Source of the DNA: Acanthaster planci
Lineage: Eukaryota > Echinodermata > Asteroidea > Valvatida > Acanthasteridae
DNA length: 57,575 nt
Assembly: GCF_001949145.1 (NCBI RefSeq)
Contig: NW_019091414.1
Location: 895,434 to 953,008, forward strand
Direction of reading: 5' to 3'
The position numbers were made by a program, and so were the translations under genes. Shown one piece after another: positions 33,895 through 47,100 of this stretch (the stretch's first letter is position 1; each line of letters starts with the position of its first letter). The notes beneath the pieces were generated by a model. It was not told the DNA's origin. It worked only from the letters and a program-made list of their open reading frames with translations, and ran no database searches.

Positions 33895-36800
33895 ATGCCT
33901 TTTTCGCCAGAGCAGACAGAACACCTTGCTGAGGGTTAGTAGGCCTGTTTGCCCTTTCAGAAACTGTAGACTCGAGAACAGTTCTTCAGTATTTGGCTGT
34001 GACAGTCGCTAACTGTACCACTGTAGCTTGCTAGTTAGTTGTATTCAGTTACATGCCGAGATTACACGACCACAACTCAAGTGAAGAACAAGTTCTGCTG
34101 CATAACCGCAGTCGTCGATAAATCGAATTATTGCTGGCTTATCTCAGTAACTGTTTCTGAACATATAAATCTTTTCCTACCTCCATGTTTGTGATTCTGC
34201 AATTTCCGGTAGGGTTCTTAGTCATGCTATGGGAGAACTACTTGATAGTGATTTAGTTCACTTTTAGTAATCCCGCAGGGGCACGCAACTATTTTGGTGT
34301 TAGGGTATTAGTCTTTTTATGAGGTTTGATGTTACATTTAAACTTTGTCTTTTTATGTCTATACTGTATGCAATTTTTTTTTCTTTTTTAACCCTTGTAA
34401 ATTTGACCTGCGAAATAATAAATGAAATGAAATGAAACGATTAAACAAAGTACATGTAAGTCATGAGTCACCGTCTGAGCAAATCATTGTATTTTTTTTT
34501 TCAGGACATGAGATCAAGTTGTCAAGGGCAATATAAACCTGCCATCATCAGAATATAGTGCCCTTCATCCTATTCAGGATTACATTACAAGCACTACTGT
34601 GTAAAGCATTATGGGTTCAAGTTACTTGCTAACCTGATATAAATCATGCACATGGCATTCAGAGCACACGTCATGCACATTCAAAGGTGTTGACCTGCTG
34701 GAGTTCAAATGAACTCTGCCCAATGAGTACTCAACAAAAATTATGTTATGTATCCCAAAATAGCTGCCCTGCCAAGCAACCCATAAGAACGTTAGGGATT
34801 AGCTTGAAATATTGTTTTGATGTACGTCATGACATTTTAGGAGGAGTATTATCGTACAAAATTTGAATGATTCAATCTTGGATTCATTGCAGTTAAAACA
34901 TGTAAAAAGTAAAGCATCGGGAAAATTATTAATCTATTCTCAATTGTAAATGAAGGGCCTTGCCCATTTATCATTTTGTGATCTAACCGTACATGTAATG
35001 TTAAAACAATACATAGTAAAGAAGTTTGTACCTTGCGCAGTGCTCAGCATTATGTTATAAGCTAGACATTTGCTTAAGAAATGGATGGGTTTTTATACAT
35101 GTATAAGGTTCCAATTTGTGATATTGTGTTCATTTCGCAGGTGGCCTGTTGCCTCCATTAGGGCAGGGCCTAGTCCGCCTGTACAGCAATCGCTTTTGTC
35201 CGTTTGCCCATCGAGCTCGTCTTGTCTTGGCCGCAAAGGAAGTACCGTAAGTTTTATCCACTTCAACCTCATCCAAGTACTTCAGGGCCTTGCTACCCAC
35301 TACTAGTACTGATTTCTCATCAGGTCTTTTCTGTCTTAATTTGTCTCTTGTAGTTTTCACATTGTCAACATTAACTTGAAGAGAAAACCCCAGTGGTATT
35401 TCAGCAAGAATCCACTGGGCACTACCCCATGCTTTGAGAGTGACGGCAAGATTGTGACTGACTCGGCCATCATCTGTGAGTTTCTGAATGATGCACACAC
35501 CAACAATCCTCTCTGGCCACAGGACCCTTACCAGAAAGCACTGGACAAGATGGTTCTGGAATACTTCGCCAGCAAGGTATGGTACCGGATCATTTCAACA
35601 AAGACTTGCTCTTTTCTTCTTATAAACTTACCACAAGGGGTAAAATTCACAGATTATTTCCCACTGAATCATATTAAAGAGGCAATTGTTGAGAAAGAAT
35701 TAAATTTAATTGACAGGGTAATGAATTTATGGTATTGGGGTTTGCTTGTCAATTCAGTGGGTCTACCAATCACAACATGCTTAATAGCACACACATTTTC
35801 AAGAATCTACCTTTCTGCCGAGCCTATATCATGGCATTAAGTCAAAGCATTGTAAGCAGATTACCACCACGCCTGTCTTTCCTTCCCATCCACTGGCCAA
35901 GGACCTCTGATACTGCATTATACCACAGATTGTTGTAAGGCCTGGGTACCAATGAGCAACATAGCAGTGTTAAATGAGTTGAGTTCTTCTGTGTCAAACC
36001 AGCATAGATTAATTGAGGTATGGTGTGTTTCATTCAAATTTACCCACTTCAGACAATGCCTGTAATATACCAGACCATAGAGGGCGCTAGTCAGTCACTC
36101 CTTTTGGATAGTTCTCAGAGCTCACTTTGGAAATAAAAGAGTAGCTGAAGTTGTCACCTAAATGCAGGTCGTCCTGGCTCCATAATAACCCTCCACACAT
36201 AACAATGCCCTCCTATTGTGTCCGCTTTACTTCCAAGAGGCTGATGGGATTCAATTTCTACCGGGTACAGGTTCCCTCATGAACAGTTCAGGGTGGATCC
36301 AAAACCAATTTTTAGGGGGAGGGAGGAGACAGCAAATTTTGGGAGGTGAGGCCCAAAGAAATGAGAATTGTATGTATCCTTTGATGGCCTTCTAAAACAG
36401 TTGAAAGACTTTCTCTTCACTCAAAAATCATTCTCAAACTACTTTCTGCAGTCGCACTGTTGACATCAGGCAGTGTCGTGAATTTAGAAAATCTGTTTTA
36501 GTAGTGTTATTACAATGTATCACAGTGTGTGCATTCGACCTTCTACAGGTCAAATGGCTTTAACCATGTTTTCTCCATCTTGCTTGTTTGACAAACCATA
36601 CAGGACCATCCATAAGAGGGGGCTTCCCAGTGTAAGCTAATTGAATACACCTTGTGTTTACTGCAGTGCGTGCTGGGATAGAATGGAAATCATAGAATGA
36701 GATATGCACGGCTGTCATATGCCACAAAAAGGGAAGTGACAGACGTTTGAGTTACATTTTACATGCGATTACAAGACAAAAACAGGTGCAATCTCACTGT

Positions 36801-38295
36801 TACCAACTACAGAAAATAATTCCCCAGAAGATTTAAACTGATCTTGCTTACAAAAAATGGCTTTTGGAAATAGAGTTACTCGTATTCATGTGTTTATGGT
36901 AGTAGCACATGGCAAGATAAATGTACATAGATGATCTTCATTCTGTCCCACCTTGCACCACAGTAAACAGTGTGTGATATGTCATCTGGACATAGGAGTG
37001 TTGGTGCATTTCCTGTATTATTTGTTATCATGCCCCAGGTTTTTCCCTCCCCAGGTTAGTCCAGCTTTCTTCAAATCCTCTTACTATCCAGTCAAGGGGG
37101 AAGAAGACAAGTGGTTTGGGGAATATTTGACCCATCTCGCTGTCATCGAAGACAAACTCCAGGAGAGAGGTACTCCATTCTTTGGAGGTAATGAGTTTGC
37201 ATTCAACAGATGGGACACTAAACTTAAGAAACCAGCGTTGATGTAATAATGCCCTGCCTATGTTCTGATAACAATCATTTCCCTCTCTCTTCTTGAGTAA
37301 AGAAATGACAAGTGTAGACAAACATGGTATTCGTTGACTGGACCCAAGAGCAAAAGGTGTCCACAGAGTGCAGGTTCCAAAGACACTGTGTGGACATGCA
37401 AAGATCCAGGGGCTGTTGCCCTCTATCTGAAAAAGTTTAAGAAATGGACAGAAATATTTAAGGAAATCAACAAATATCCTCTTATAAGAGTGTTTACAGT
37501 GCAAGACAAATTAATACATGAATTTTTGATTCTGAACTACACGAAAAAGGGAAGCCCACTGTCACCCCGACATGTAGATATGTGAGCTCATGTTCCATTT
37601 TTCCTTCTTTGACAGGTTCAAAGCCAGGCATGTTGGACTATCTCATCTGGCCTTGGTTTGAACGTCAAGTTGTGTACGGCAATAAATTGTCCTTCGATAA
37701 GTTTCCGACTGTACGTACTTCAAATTACTTTTTGTTGAATGCATTGTGCCAGTGTATTCTGAAATATAACAGGTCCAATTCCCCAATGTGAACAGATTAA
37801 GTACACTTATTACCTGATACAACAATTATATATAGTGTGGAGTTATTTATTCTAAGTGCTACTCCTTTGTATGTAGATGCCATCATTGGGGAATCCAGGG
37901 AGAGGGGAGGGGACAAATGGAACCGTGCCCTTCCCAAATGAGGCTCTTTGGTGGTTTTTTTTTTAAACATGAGAGCATCATTTTGGGGGACTATTTCATT
38001 TTTCTAAATCATGTAAAAAGCACCCACATTATCGTCATGCTTGAGAAACCCCATAAAGATTACACCCTCCCCCTCATAATGCTTTCCTTCTGCCAGCAAT
38101 TTTATTCTTGATCTCGCCGTGGGTGGCATGTTACTTGATTCCAATACATTGGCTCTTCTTTTTGATATAGTTGTCAGCATTCCGAGCAGCAATGAAGCAA
38201 GACCTGCAGTACAGCAAGCTGCTGTGGCCGATGACCTGTACGTCAAACAGTTCAATAATTACATCAATGGTATCTATGATTATGACATCCAATGA
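33895..38295 (+). CDS. GSTO: Omega-class glutathione S-transferase (6 exons, frameshift in last exon)
   Basis: Exons 33895-33934, 35141-35246, 35354-35576, 37055-37187, 37616-37710 and 38171-38295 encode about 240 aa, the usual GSTO length. The omega hallmark RLYSNRFCPFAHRARLVL contains the probable catalytic Cys33, where other GST classes use Tyr or Ser. Glutathione-site features follow: NINLKRKPQWY, KNPLGTTPCFE and D-S-A-I-I-C-E-F-L (the E-S-A motif region). The helical domain has MLDYLIWPWFER and AFRAAMKQD. Known omega enzymes are cytosolic thioltransferases and dehydroascorbate reductases. After KQD, near 38204, the frame must shift by one missing base to continue into the expected C-terminus ending YDYDIQ and TGA at 38293-38295. 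Without the shift, an unrelated tail runs to 38374. Introns 1 (33935-35140) and 3 (35577-37054) hold no recognisable gene. Confidence 0.88.
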
Positions 38296-39178
38296 AATCA
38301 GATGTTATCGTTCATCTCAGAAATGCAGTGTTTCTGCTCACAGAACCTGTCCTGTACAAGTAGATCATACCTAGTATGTGTGGAAAACAACAGGGTGTCT
38401 TCCAGGGTTGGCCGGTTCAAACCACCTTGATTTTAAATAACCAATGAAAGTTACAATTTAAATTAGATGATTTAAAAAAAAATTGATTTACATCAATGGT
38501 TTTTTTTTAATGGGTAAAATTTTCCATTTGTTCAACTAACTGCACATTCTTCCAGGTTCTACATATTCTAAATGGCAACTACATTTCTCTGGGGCCTTTA
38601 GAACCTTCTGATGAAAACTGTGGATGCGTGACAATAGCAAACAGTCCACATTGGCAGAGGTTTTCTTGGTCAATTAATTGACGATTAACATCTCTATTTA
38701 GTGTTGCAGAACTGGTATTTTTATCGATCATTGGTGACGATTTAGACCAATCCAGCATCCAGGAATAGAAGCCATTACTGCAGGGCCATCCTATTTACAT
38801 GCAGGTGGTACACACGTGTCAAATTTCTCTCAGAAAGGGCATTGTGACTTGCCAAAATCAGTGCAAGCGCATGCTCAATGTAACACCCATGTATAAGTGG
38901 GATGGCCCACAGGGATGGCATCTCCTCAGGTTTGTCTATAAAAATGTCTCAATAAGTATGGGATTTTGTAAAATTTACATCAAAATCACATTAAAACAGC
39001 ATTTTTTTCCAAAAATCTCTTTCTGTTGTTGTGCTGTTGCTATGAGACGGGTAAAAATGTGGCTTTAACATGTTATCAGTCTTGAGTACATGTATTGGGA
39101 ATGTTAGTTCAGTTTTTCCTTTTTTTGTAGAAATTAAGTTTTGTTATATGTAGTTACTTAAGTACTTCATGGTCTTTC

Positions 39179-39184
39179 AATAAA
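39179..39184 (+). other. Candidate poly(A) signal of the GST gene
   Basis: AATAAA within TCTTTCAATAAACTCATAC, about 0.9 kb after the GST stop codon and on its strand. It is the first canonical hexamer I noticed downstream. Confidence 0.4.
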
Positions 39185-41169
39185 CTCATACTAATAGATT
39201 TTGCAACTCCTGCTTTAACTCTATCATTTGCTATTTAGCTAATACATTTCACACCCCCAGTGAGCTTGACTTGGTTTGAGACTGCATTTGGCACCCCTGC
39301 CTCAAGCTTTCCAATACACCGTCCATCACCACTTCTAAAGATTTGTAGAAAGGATTTAAAGAACACTTTTCCGGTTTTCAGGAGTGAATTTTTTTTTCCG
39401 TTTACAATTCCCAAAAAATCTTATTGTACATTGGTTTAAGGAATGTGATCAACATGAGTGCATTCGGGGATCCAGGGCATTCATGAGCACGCCATGACTT
39501 TTTGATGACTCCACATCTTAAAATACAATTTACAGTTGAACACATTAGAACAGCCCTGTTAATACAAGGTCATATTTATAACGAGGACAATTGTAGGCTC
39601 AAGTCTTTGGTTTTCTGCTTTCAATTATAGATAATACAAGGTAACTATTATAACGAGTTAATTTGTAAAGTCTTAAGGACCTTGTTATAGCTGTTTTACT
39701 GATACGTACTGATGCATGTGAGATATTAAAGTGGGGGCAGTAGAGGGTTGAACTGGAGGGCTGCATTCTATCTCCTGTGGAATACCCTGTAGCAATACAT
39801 AAACTGCAGATTCAGCAGTATCAAGGGTATGGAAATCCCAGTTACCATGGTTACACCAAACTGTCTGACAATCGAGTAAGATAGACTGGTTGAGGATGCA
39901 TCCACTAAATCGTTGGATTTCTGCGCACAAGCTCATTAATATTTTGTGATCCCACAGGGTTTTTATAACACAGGTCATAATCAGGAAGGATTGTAGAGAT
40001 ATTTTTATAACTCGCGAATTTGGGACTGGTAGTTTCCCATTTGGTGTTATTTCACAAAAGCCCCAACCTGTGGGCCTATTTTGGATATAGGGAGGTGGCT
40101 ACATTCAAAACTGAGCGCATTACTACTATTTTGGGATATCTTCGGGAAAGGTGAATAGAAAAATATTGCGTGGCTAACCCCGATAAAATTGAAATGAAAA
40201 GTGTAATTCTGGCCATAATCTTGAATTTCCAGTGAGGCCTACCTCTTCCCAGGAGTCAACAGGTAGCACTATTTTGGTCTGATTTTGCAGCGTTTCCTGT
40301 GAGCGTGTATTTGGTGCAGTGCAACCTTGAGCATATCAGTGAATCCAGAGCTGAAGTAGAGTACAATTTTCAAAGCTGATTTAGTGAACGACATCATGCA
40401 TCTCACATGGCACACCTGCGTTTAACTTTTATCATCCAGAACCAGTGATCCGTCACGAAAACGCATCGGCTAAAAACACAAAACATAAAGCCTATGGTCT
40501 GTGTCAGGCAAAAATGTAATTTTCTTTGCACAGTAAATGTGAGTAGTGTAATTAGATTGGTTTGATGTGAATAAACTCTTTGAGGGGTGTGACCTGGTTG
40601 GTCTGCCCATGGAAAGCCTAACTTTTTCTTGGTAGGTGTCACAGTTCAGAGCTCAGTTCCAAGCGCCGTAAACCTACGGGCCAACACACACTGGTGAAGC
40701 CTGATTATATTTCCATCTGACTACATCTGACAATCAGCGGTAAAGAAAATGACAAAACTTCCCAGAGATGGATTTGTAAGTTGAGGAAATCAAAGTGCCC
40801 AAACAATTGTTCAGGTTTTCTGGTGATTTCAATGTCAGAAAATCACACCTTCATGTAACCTTTTACCGTTCTTGTCAAACAAACTATGTTCTGCTATGAA
40901 GTCTCATAATCGTGTCATGCTATGAAGGTATTTTGCAATATCTAAAAAAAAACCTCACTTTGAAATGTCACACAGTCTCCATATGAACTGAATAAACAAA
41001 CAAAGAATTGAAATAAATAATTTCAGTTTATTTTATCCTGAAATTTGCCTTTGTTAATTGTACATGTAGTTGGATTGAAATTAAAAGCATACAATGTGTG
41101 AGATTATAAAACCTTTTTCAGAATCTTTATGAAACAATGAAAACAACTTTTTGCAATTCATTTTAAATT

Positions 41170-41306
41170 TGCTGGTTTTTCCATTTCACTGGTTTTTCCA
41201 TTTGCTGGTTTTTTCCATTTCACTGGTTTTTCCATTTGCTGGTTTTTCCATTTGCTGGTTTTTCCATTTCACTGGTTTTTCCATTTGCTGGTTTTTCCAT
41301 TTCACT
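41170..41306. repeat. 16-17 bp tandem repeat (TTGCTGGTTTTTCCAT)
   Basis: Units TTGCTGGTTTTTCCAT and TTCACTGGTTTTTCCAT alternate irregularly about eight times. The plus-strand translation is a repetitive F-H-W-F-F run, but there is no gene context, so I treat it as a minisatellite. Confidence 0.88.
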
Positions 41307-41853
41307 ATCGGGGTGGTACACTTTTCTACTTTCTGATACACTAGACCCAAACTTTTGCATGTTTGGTATGTAGCATGAAGAACATATCAACGGTGCAAGT
41401 TACATGTACAAGAACATGACAAACTGTGAACAGTTTGGGATTGTCAATCTCATATTTTCTTAATATTTCATCCGTATGCACCCTGTTGGGTTTTGATCCA
41501 AATCAGATCATTTTTCAAACAAGAGCAAAGCAACATGCCTTTCTTCAGGCAGGAAAAATCACAAAATCTTGACTGACAGCCATTGAAACCTCTTGAACTG
41601 AGTGACAATGATTCAAGTTTAACCTTTTCAAAAAGAGCTGTTTATAGAACATCCTTTAAATACAATCATTCATACGTGACAGACTTAAAATTATAAACAA
41701 ATAGATTGATATCAGATGTCAAAATTAAACATATGAGCAGAACATATAATCCCACATGGCAGCTGTTTCACACTGAACTACTGACTGCAAGTACAAACCT
41801 ACATGTACATGTACAGGCAATCTAAAACTGTTCCTTAAAGTTAAGAGACATAC

Positions 41854-41983
41854 GGCCTGTTTGTTTCACACAGATCCAAATCTCAATCAGCAATCCATTG
41901 TTACTTCACTGACACCAGAACCCATTTAATGGGTGAAGCGAACCAGTGTTGGAGAATCTAGACTGGTGTGAAACAAACAGGCC
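41854..41983. mobile_element. 130-bp MITE with GGCCTGTTTGTTTCA ends, copy 1
   Basis: The left end GGCCTGTTTGTTTCACAC is mirrored exactly by GTGTGAAACAAACAGGCC at the right end. The interior has a second arm pair around AGAACCCATTTAATGGGT. A second copy lies at 53605-53735 with the same interior landmarks (CAGAACCCAT, GTGAACCAG). It is too small to code. No convincing target-site duplication was found. Confidence 0.82.
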
Positions 41984-42659
41984 CATAGAGGCAGGAAATT
42001 TCAACTTACGACTGCACAGGGATTGCATTCATGTACAAGAAATTTCCAATGACATCATTTAAAGTAAGCAACCAGGAAACATGAAACCATTTTTGAGTTT
42101 CTGGCTACATCCCAGAGTCAAGTCAATGTATCGAAATCCCTGATTTAAAGTTGGTATTTCAGTTGATAAAAAGTGAGCATTTGACAAAACGATCAGTGTG
42201 AATCATTCTTGATCTATGATTGGATGTTATAATGTTTCAAAATACACACCCTGCCCCTTGAATATTCTCCTTCACAAACAATCCAGACGCCATGCACCAA
42301 ACACACAATTAATGATAAGAAACGTCATAGTCATGATGTTGGCCTTATTCCTGAGTAAGCCATTTGAGTCAGAAGTTATGTGTAAAAGATTTGGATAAAA
42401 AGTCACATCACGTTTAGTGCTCCAATGAAAAATAATACACCATTAGCAAAATAGCAATATAGACTTCTTCCCATTTCATGGAAAGAATCCCATACATGGA
42501 CACAAATAATATTTCCCTGCAGTGCCTTATTAGCCATCTAAAAACAATAATAATTATTCATTTATTAAGCAAAAATTTCATACAGATATATGCTCAAATG
42601 CACTGTACAATAAACACATTAAGCATGGTCGAACCAATGGCATACTAGGGCACCACGTG

Positions 42660-42860
42660 CAACTGCCCAATGACCCACATTCACCTGCATCTATGGAAAG
42701 AAAACAATAAGAAACTGGTACAGCTCTAGAGGTGGGAGGGAAACCCCAGAGAAGAAATTTCTGGGTGAAACCCACAAAATCAGGACTCAAAACCCAATCC
42801 AAATGTGGACTGAGCTGGGAATCGAACCCAGACCACAGAGGTGAAAGGAAAGGAAAGAAC
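42660..42860 (-). repeat. tRNA-derived SINE with conserved central domain
   Basis: On the minus strand, CTGGGTTCGATTCCCAG is a perfect B-box/T-arm (plus-strand 42818-42828 is GGAATCGAACC). It is followed by CACATTTGGATTGGGTTTTG, a GTGGGTTT segment and GGTTTCCCTCCCACC. That order (tRNA head, T-G-G-A-T-T-G-G-G-T block, CCTCCCACC block) recurs in SINEs of many marine animals. The borders are approximate. Confidence 0.6.
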
Positions 42861-43244
42861 TACTTTGTCAACCCGTCTCAACTGGAAAGATTCCAGAGAC
42901 TGGTGTGGAATCTTTCTTAGGCTTTGCACACAGGGTTTCAAGCAGCGTCTGTTTATGGATATCATAAAGTAGCTTCTGGGAAGATAATTCAAAATCTCTT
43001 CATCAAAGGCCACAGTATACGACCTACATTTGTAGCTTGTCAATGGTCCTGTATAAAAATAACTCCTTGATTGGTGAATAAGGGAGAAGCTGAGGGGAGA
43101 GGTTGACATATCAACATCTCCCATGGCATGCCTGTTTGAAGCCTCCTTCAGATTCCAATGGAAATACAGTTGGTTATGCTTACTTACTTATTGACCACAA
43201 TCCCAAAGGTGAGACCATACAAAATATATTGGCTGAATAAGACC

Positions 43245-43742
43245 TAGGGCTGAGTCAATTCGAATAAGTCACTATTACTATTCACTATTCAAATTTTCGA
43301 CATTTAATCTGATCGAATATTTGGTCGTAACGACTGACAGAGTGTTGATAAACAAACCATATACAAAATCAGTTGCAAAAACATACACAATTGTACATTA
43401 TAATCACTATAATAGCTTGTTATGTCCAGGAGTATCTCTAGCCACAATTTCGCAAAATTTAAGAGACAAACAATACTTCTTGCCCTGTTGAAAATTTCTG
43501 TTCCTTTTTAAACTTTTTAATGAATAATTTACTTTTTGAATCGTTGTAAGATTTCTGTCACTTTTCACTTGAATGTGCTTGAAACAAGTTTCCATTGTGC
43601 AACTTTTCTCATTTTAAACAAAAGAAAATTCGCCCTTCCTTTTCATGAATTTTGCATTTGAATATTGAAATTTGGAAAACAATATTCAAACATTCGATAA
43701 TCGATTGATTATTCGGATATTCAGATATTCGGCACAGCCCTA
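43245..43742. mobile_element. hAT-like non-autonomous element with 8-bp target duplication
   Basis: The element begins TAGGGCTGAGTCAATTCG and ends CGGCACAGCCCTA, so its termini are imperfect inverted repeats starting TAGGGCTG. It is flanked on both sides by ATAAGACC (43237-43244 and 43743-43750), an exact 8-bp direct repeat. An 8-bp duplication and TAGGGCTG-like ends are hallmarks of the hAT superfamily. At 498 bp with no transposase motif it must depend on a partner. Confidence 0.88.
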
Positions 43743-44138
43743 ATAAGACCTTCATATTGCATGACAAAGCATCCTCTTTGTACATGTACATGCATGGAGT
43801 ACACTGTATGAAAGTAAGTGCAGCAATAAGTCAGGCTGGTTACCAAGCCTCCTTCACTGGTGCACTACAATTGAGATGTTACCACCAGCCAGCCAAGCAT
43901 CCATTACATGTAACATGTCCAAACTGTCACAAAACACTTGTTTCACTAGACATTTTTGGAACACTCAATCTTAACACTTACAGAGGTAGTAATATTCTTT
44001 GTTTATGGTGATGATGTCAAGTTGATAAACACCAGCGAATAAAGACACAGTACGTGAACTTAACAATCAGGTCCAACACTTACAGTGTCCTGAATTCAGT
44101 CAGTAAAAGTTCTCCCTCTAAAAAGGCAACAGCTACTG

Positions 44139-47100
44139 TCATTCTACAACTTCATCCTCTAAGCTAACAAGTCCAGCTTCGTGCAAATCCGGACATTCTA
44201 CTTGGCCAGTTATTGGCTCAAAACTCTTGCCACTCGATACTTCCCCTGGAAAGAGAAGAGCCAGATCAGCATCATCTAGTCCGTTCTTTGAAACCACACA
44301 GTCCAATCGCTTCCTGTACTCATCAATATCAGTCATGAATGTTGGGATCTTGAGATCCCCAGAGCCCAGGTTCACCATGGCTTTGAGATGATCCACGTCT
44401 TCCAGAGCCACCTTGCCCAGCTTGTACAGGCTGTGAAAGTCAATGTCTCGGCGGTAGCGTAACACACGAAGGGCGCCCTCTAGGTAGACTTGATCTTTGT
44501 TAAAACAACCTGAGCCAAATGTGACATGAAAGAGCAAGATGAACAGCTACCAAAAACAAAGATTGGGGAGAAGACACACAGGTTCAACTTGAAGGACAAG
44601 GTTCAAGGAAAGGAAATCAGATCATAAGATTATGGATTTAATGCAAACTTGTCATGTCCCGTAAATATTTGTGCTTTGAATAAGCCTTGTGTGAGTTAAA
44701 TTTGAATAAAATCTGGTACACTGAGTTGTCTGATCGCACATAAGCATGACGATTTGAATTCCTCAGACTAAAGACCCTGTTGCTATACCTTGTGATTCGG
44801 GGCAAGCGACCACCATCTCTGGAATGGACTGGTTCCTATCCTTCTTATCCATTGAGAATAGTGTATTGTTGCAAGGCGTCTTTTGTAACTAAGCAAAAGC
44901 TTGCCCCGAATCATGAGGTATAGCAACAGTGGTTTTAATATGGAGCATTCAAGTTGTTATGTTCACATGAATTTTAAAGAACTCAGTGTACCAGATTTTG
45001 GTCAAAGTTAACTCGCAAAAGGCTTATTCATAACAGTTGAGATAATATCGTGTGCAAGTTTTGCTGTAAATACTAAAGGGAATAACAACTTTGCATTTGT
45101 ACCAATGAGGAAGTGGCCAAAGGGAAAGGAATTCAACTAAAGGTGTTACACATGGTAACAACTGGCTCTTTCTTGTACATCCAGCAGGGCAATAGTGCAG
45201 GGAAACTGAAAGATACATGTAAGTCTTCCACTCCAACACTCTACCAGATGAACAGTAACAACTACAGAAGAAGTTTTGTGTAACTATAGAAGACCTCCCT
45301 TACTTCTGGGGAACCATGGTAGGTTTCACTTCAAAGTGTTTCATTTGGATAGAACAGTAGAACCACAAGTCATGGATTAGCAAACCAGGACTATGTACAT
45401 GTATGTTTGAAATGATTGGTCGATCTGTGTAATTCTTTCATCTTTTCAAAAATCTGCCAATCTGACTTCAAACAATTTGCCAATAATTCTGCCATCAACC
45501 AATCACCTTTTCTTTGCAATTCAAGGTTGTGAAGAATTGTTCCACGTAAGGGAAGTAAATTGGTGATTTCAATTTTTATACTGGATCAACTGAAAGTGCA
45601 AAGCAATCATGCGGCTGTGTTCATTGACCCATCATGCTCAAAATATACATGACCCTGTTCGGATAACATACATATGACCTGAGACACTGACCTGGTTTGG
45701 AGGTGTCCGACTGTCCTCGTTTAGCTCTTAGGCAGTAGTCCCAACGAATCTCAGGGTCTTTCATGTATGTCTCCAAGTCCTTGAAGAGATCGGCAAAGGA
45801 TAACCTGGAAGCCATGTAGGTGGTATAGTACAGCATTGCTGATCGCCATAAGAATGGCTCTTTTCTAAGTAAGATACTGTGAATACTTGCAATGCCTTCT
45901 TCAGTTGGGTTGAGTGGGCTCAGTCCATATTTCTTACGACCTTTCATTGTGTTCCAAGGATGTTCACGATTGTTGGCACTTCTTATGTAATGAGTTCCTG
46001 AGAAAAAAAGGAAAATTACAGGGAAAAAAACAAGTTAATGGTCAAAATGAAGTGTAAGAAGTTAATGCGTGATATAAATGCATGAAAGCCAGCAAGATAT
46101 GGCAAAGGTTTTACTTGTGGGACAAGATCTTTTGTGACTGGTCCCTATACCAAATAGACTAAAGAAAAACCAAATTTGCTTTGTCTAAATTGGATCATAA
46201 AGACTTTATCTTGTCAGAAACTTTGCCTTTTGCACCCAGCAAACTCCTCCAATATCTGGTGTCAAGTGAGTATCATTGTTTTTAGTTTGCTTTTCTACTT
46301 GATACAAGTCGTTTTCAGAAGAAAGACAACTCAATTCCTTTGCATTTCCACGTCTAAGCGTATCTAAGTGTCGACAGGGTCAAGTGCAAGTTAGTACAAC
46401 TTTTCCACTGTTTTTCAACAAGCCGGGACCGCAACGGTACATTTCATTGAGGTGATGTTAGTTAACATGTTTCTCTTGAATCAGTTTCTTCAGTTTACCA
46501 ATTTCATGACGCAGAAGGCCATCCGACCACTGGGACCTGAGAGCATTGGGTCTGGCGTTGAGTGTTGGCCGTCCATTTGTCCGACTCATTAATGCCCTAG
46601 CTACCAGGCTATCACTCAGGTTCAAGGCAACTTTGTTGGTCAGGCCTTCCTGGGCTAGGTACTGTTGAAACTTAGCGGTGAACTGGGAAACAGAAATCGC
46701 GCGGCCACCTGTTGCGGCCTCAAACTGCTTATAGGTCTTAAACCTCTGTAGGGTTGCTCTGAAGATTTGGGTGGCCTGGTTGGAAAATATATAAAGATAA
46801 CAGAATGATTAAAGAATAAACCACCTGGATTTAAAACACTATGATGGAAAAGGCTATTGCATCTGCCAGCAATGGGTGCTTGCAATTTTAGAAACTTATT
46901 GCTTCAATGTAAATTCAAAACTTTTGTATAGTTTATTTTATTTTGTACTTGGAAATTGAGGAGGGGGTTGGCCCGAAGTGGGTAGGATTGTTACTCACGT
47001 ACCGACTTAATGAGTCTGTCATTTGCTTTGCTGTATCTCTCAAGAATTCCTGCAGAGGGGGCACTCCGATAAGTGAACTGTGGATTATAGTCGAAGTTGC

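Larger units (their letters stand above)
38296..44138. other. Intergenic region between GST and MATCAP-like gene
   Basis: The ends of two converging genes meet here. It contains the likely GST poly(A) signal (39179-39184), a tandem repeat (41170-41306), a small element with GGCCTGTTTGTTTCA ends (41854-41983), a SINE (about 42660-42860) and a hAT-like element (43245-43742). No further gene is supported. No clear minus-strand AATAAA lies close to the MATCAP stop at 44139. Confidence 0.65.

Noticed and set aside
41151-41336. Frame of repeated F-H-W-F-F residues
   Set aside because: It comes entirely from a 16-17 bp minisatellite and has no start context, domain or neighbouring exon.
46991-46999. 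GTGAGT donor after 46999 as the end of MATCAP exon 2
   Set aside because: It is the stronger donor by consensus, but it leaves phase 1 while exon 3 (starting 46775) must be read in phase 0. The GTACGT donor four bases earlier restores the frame.
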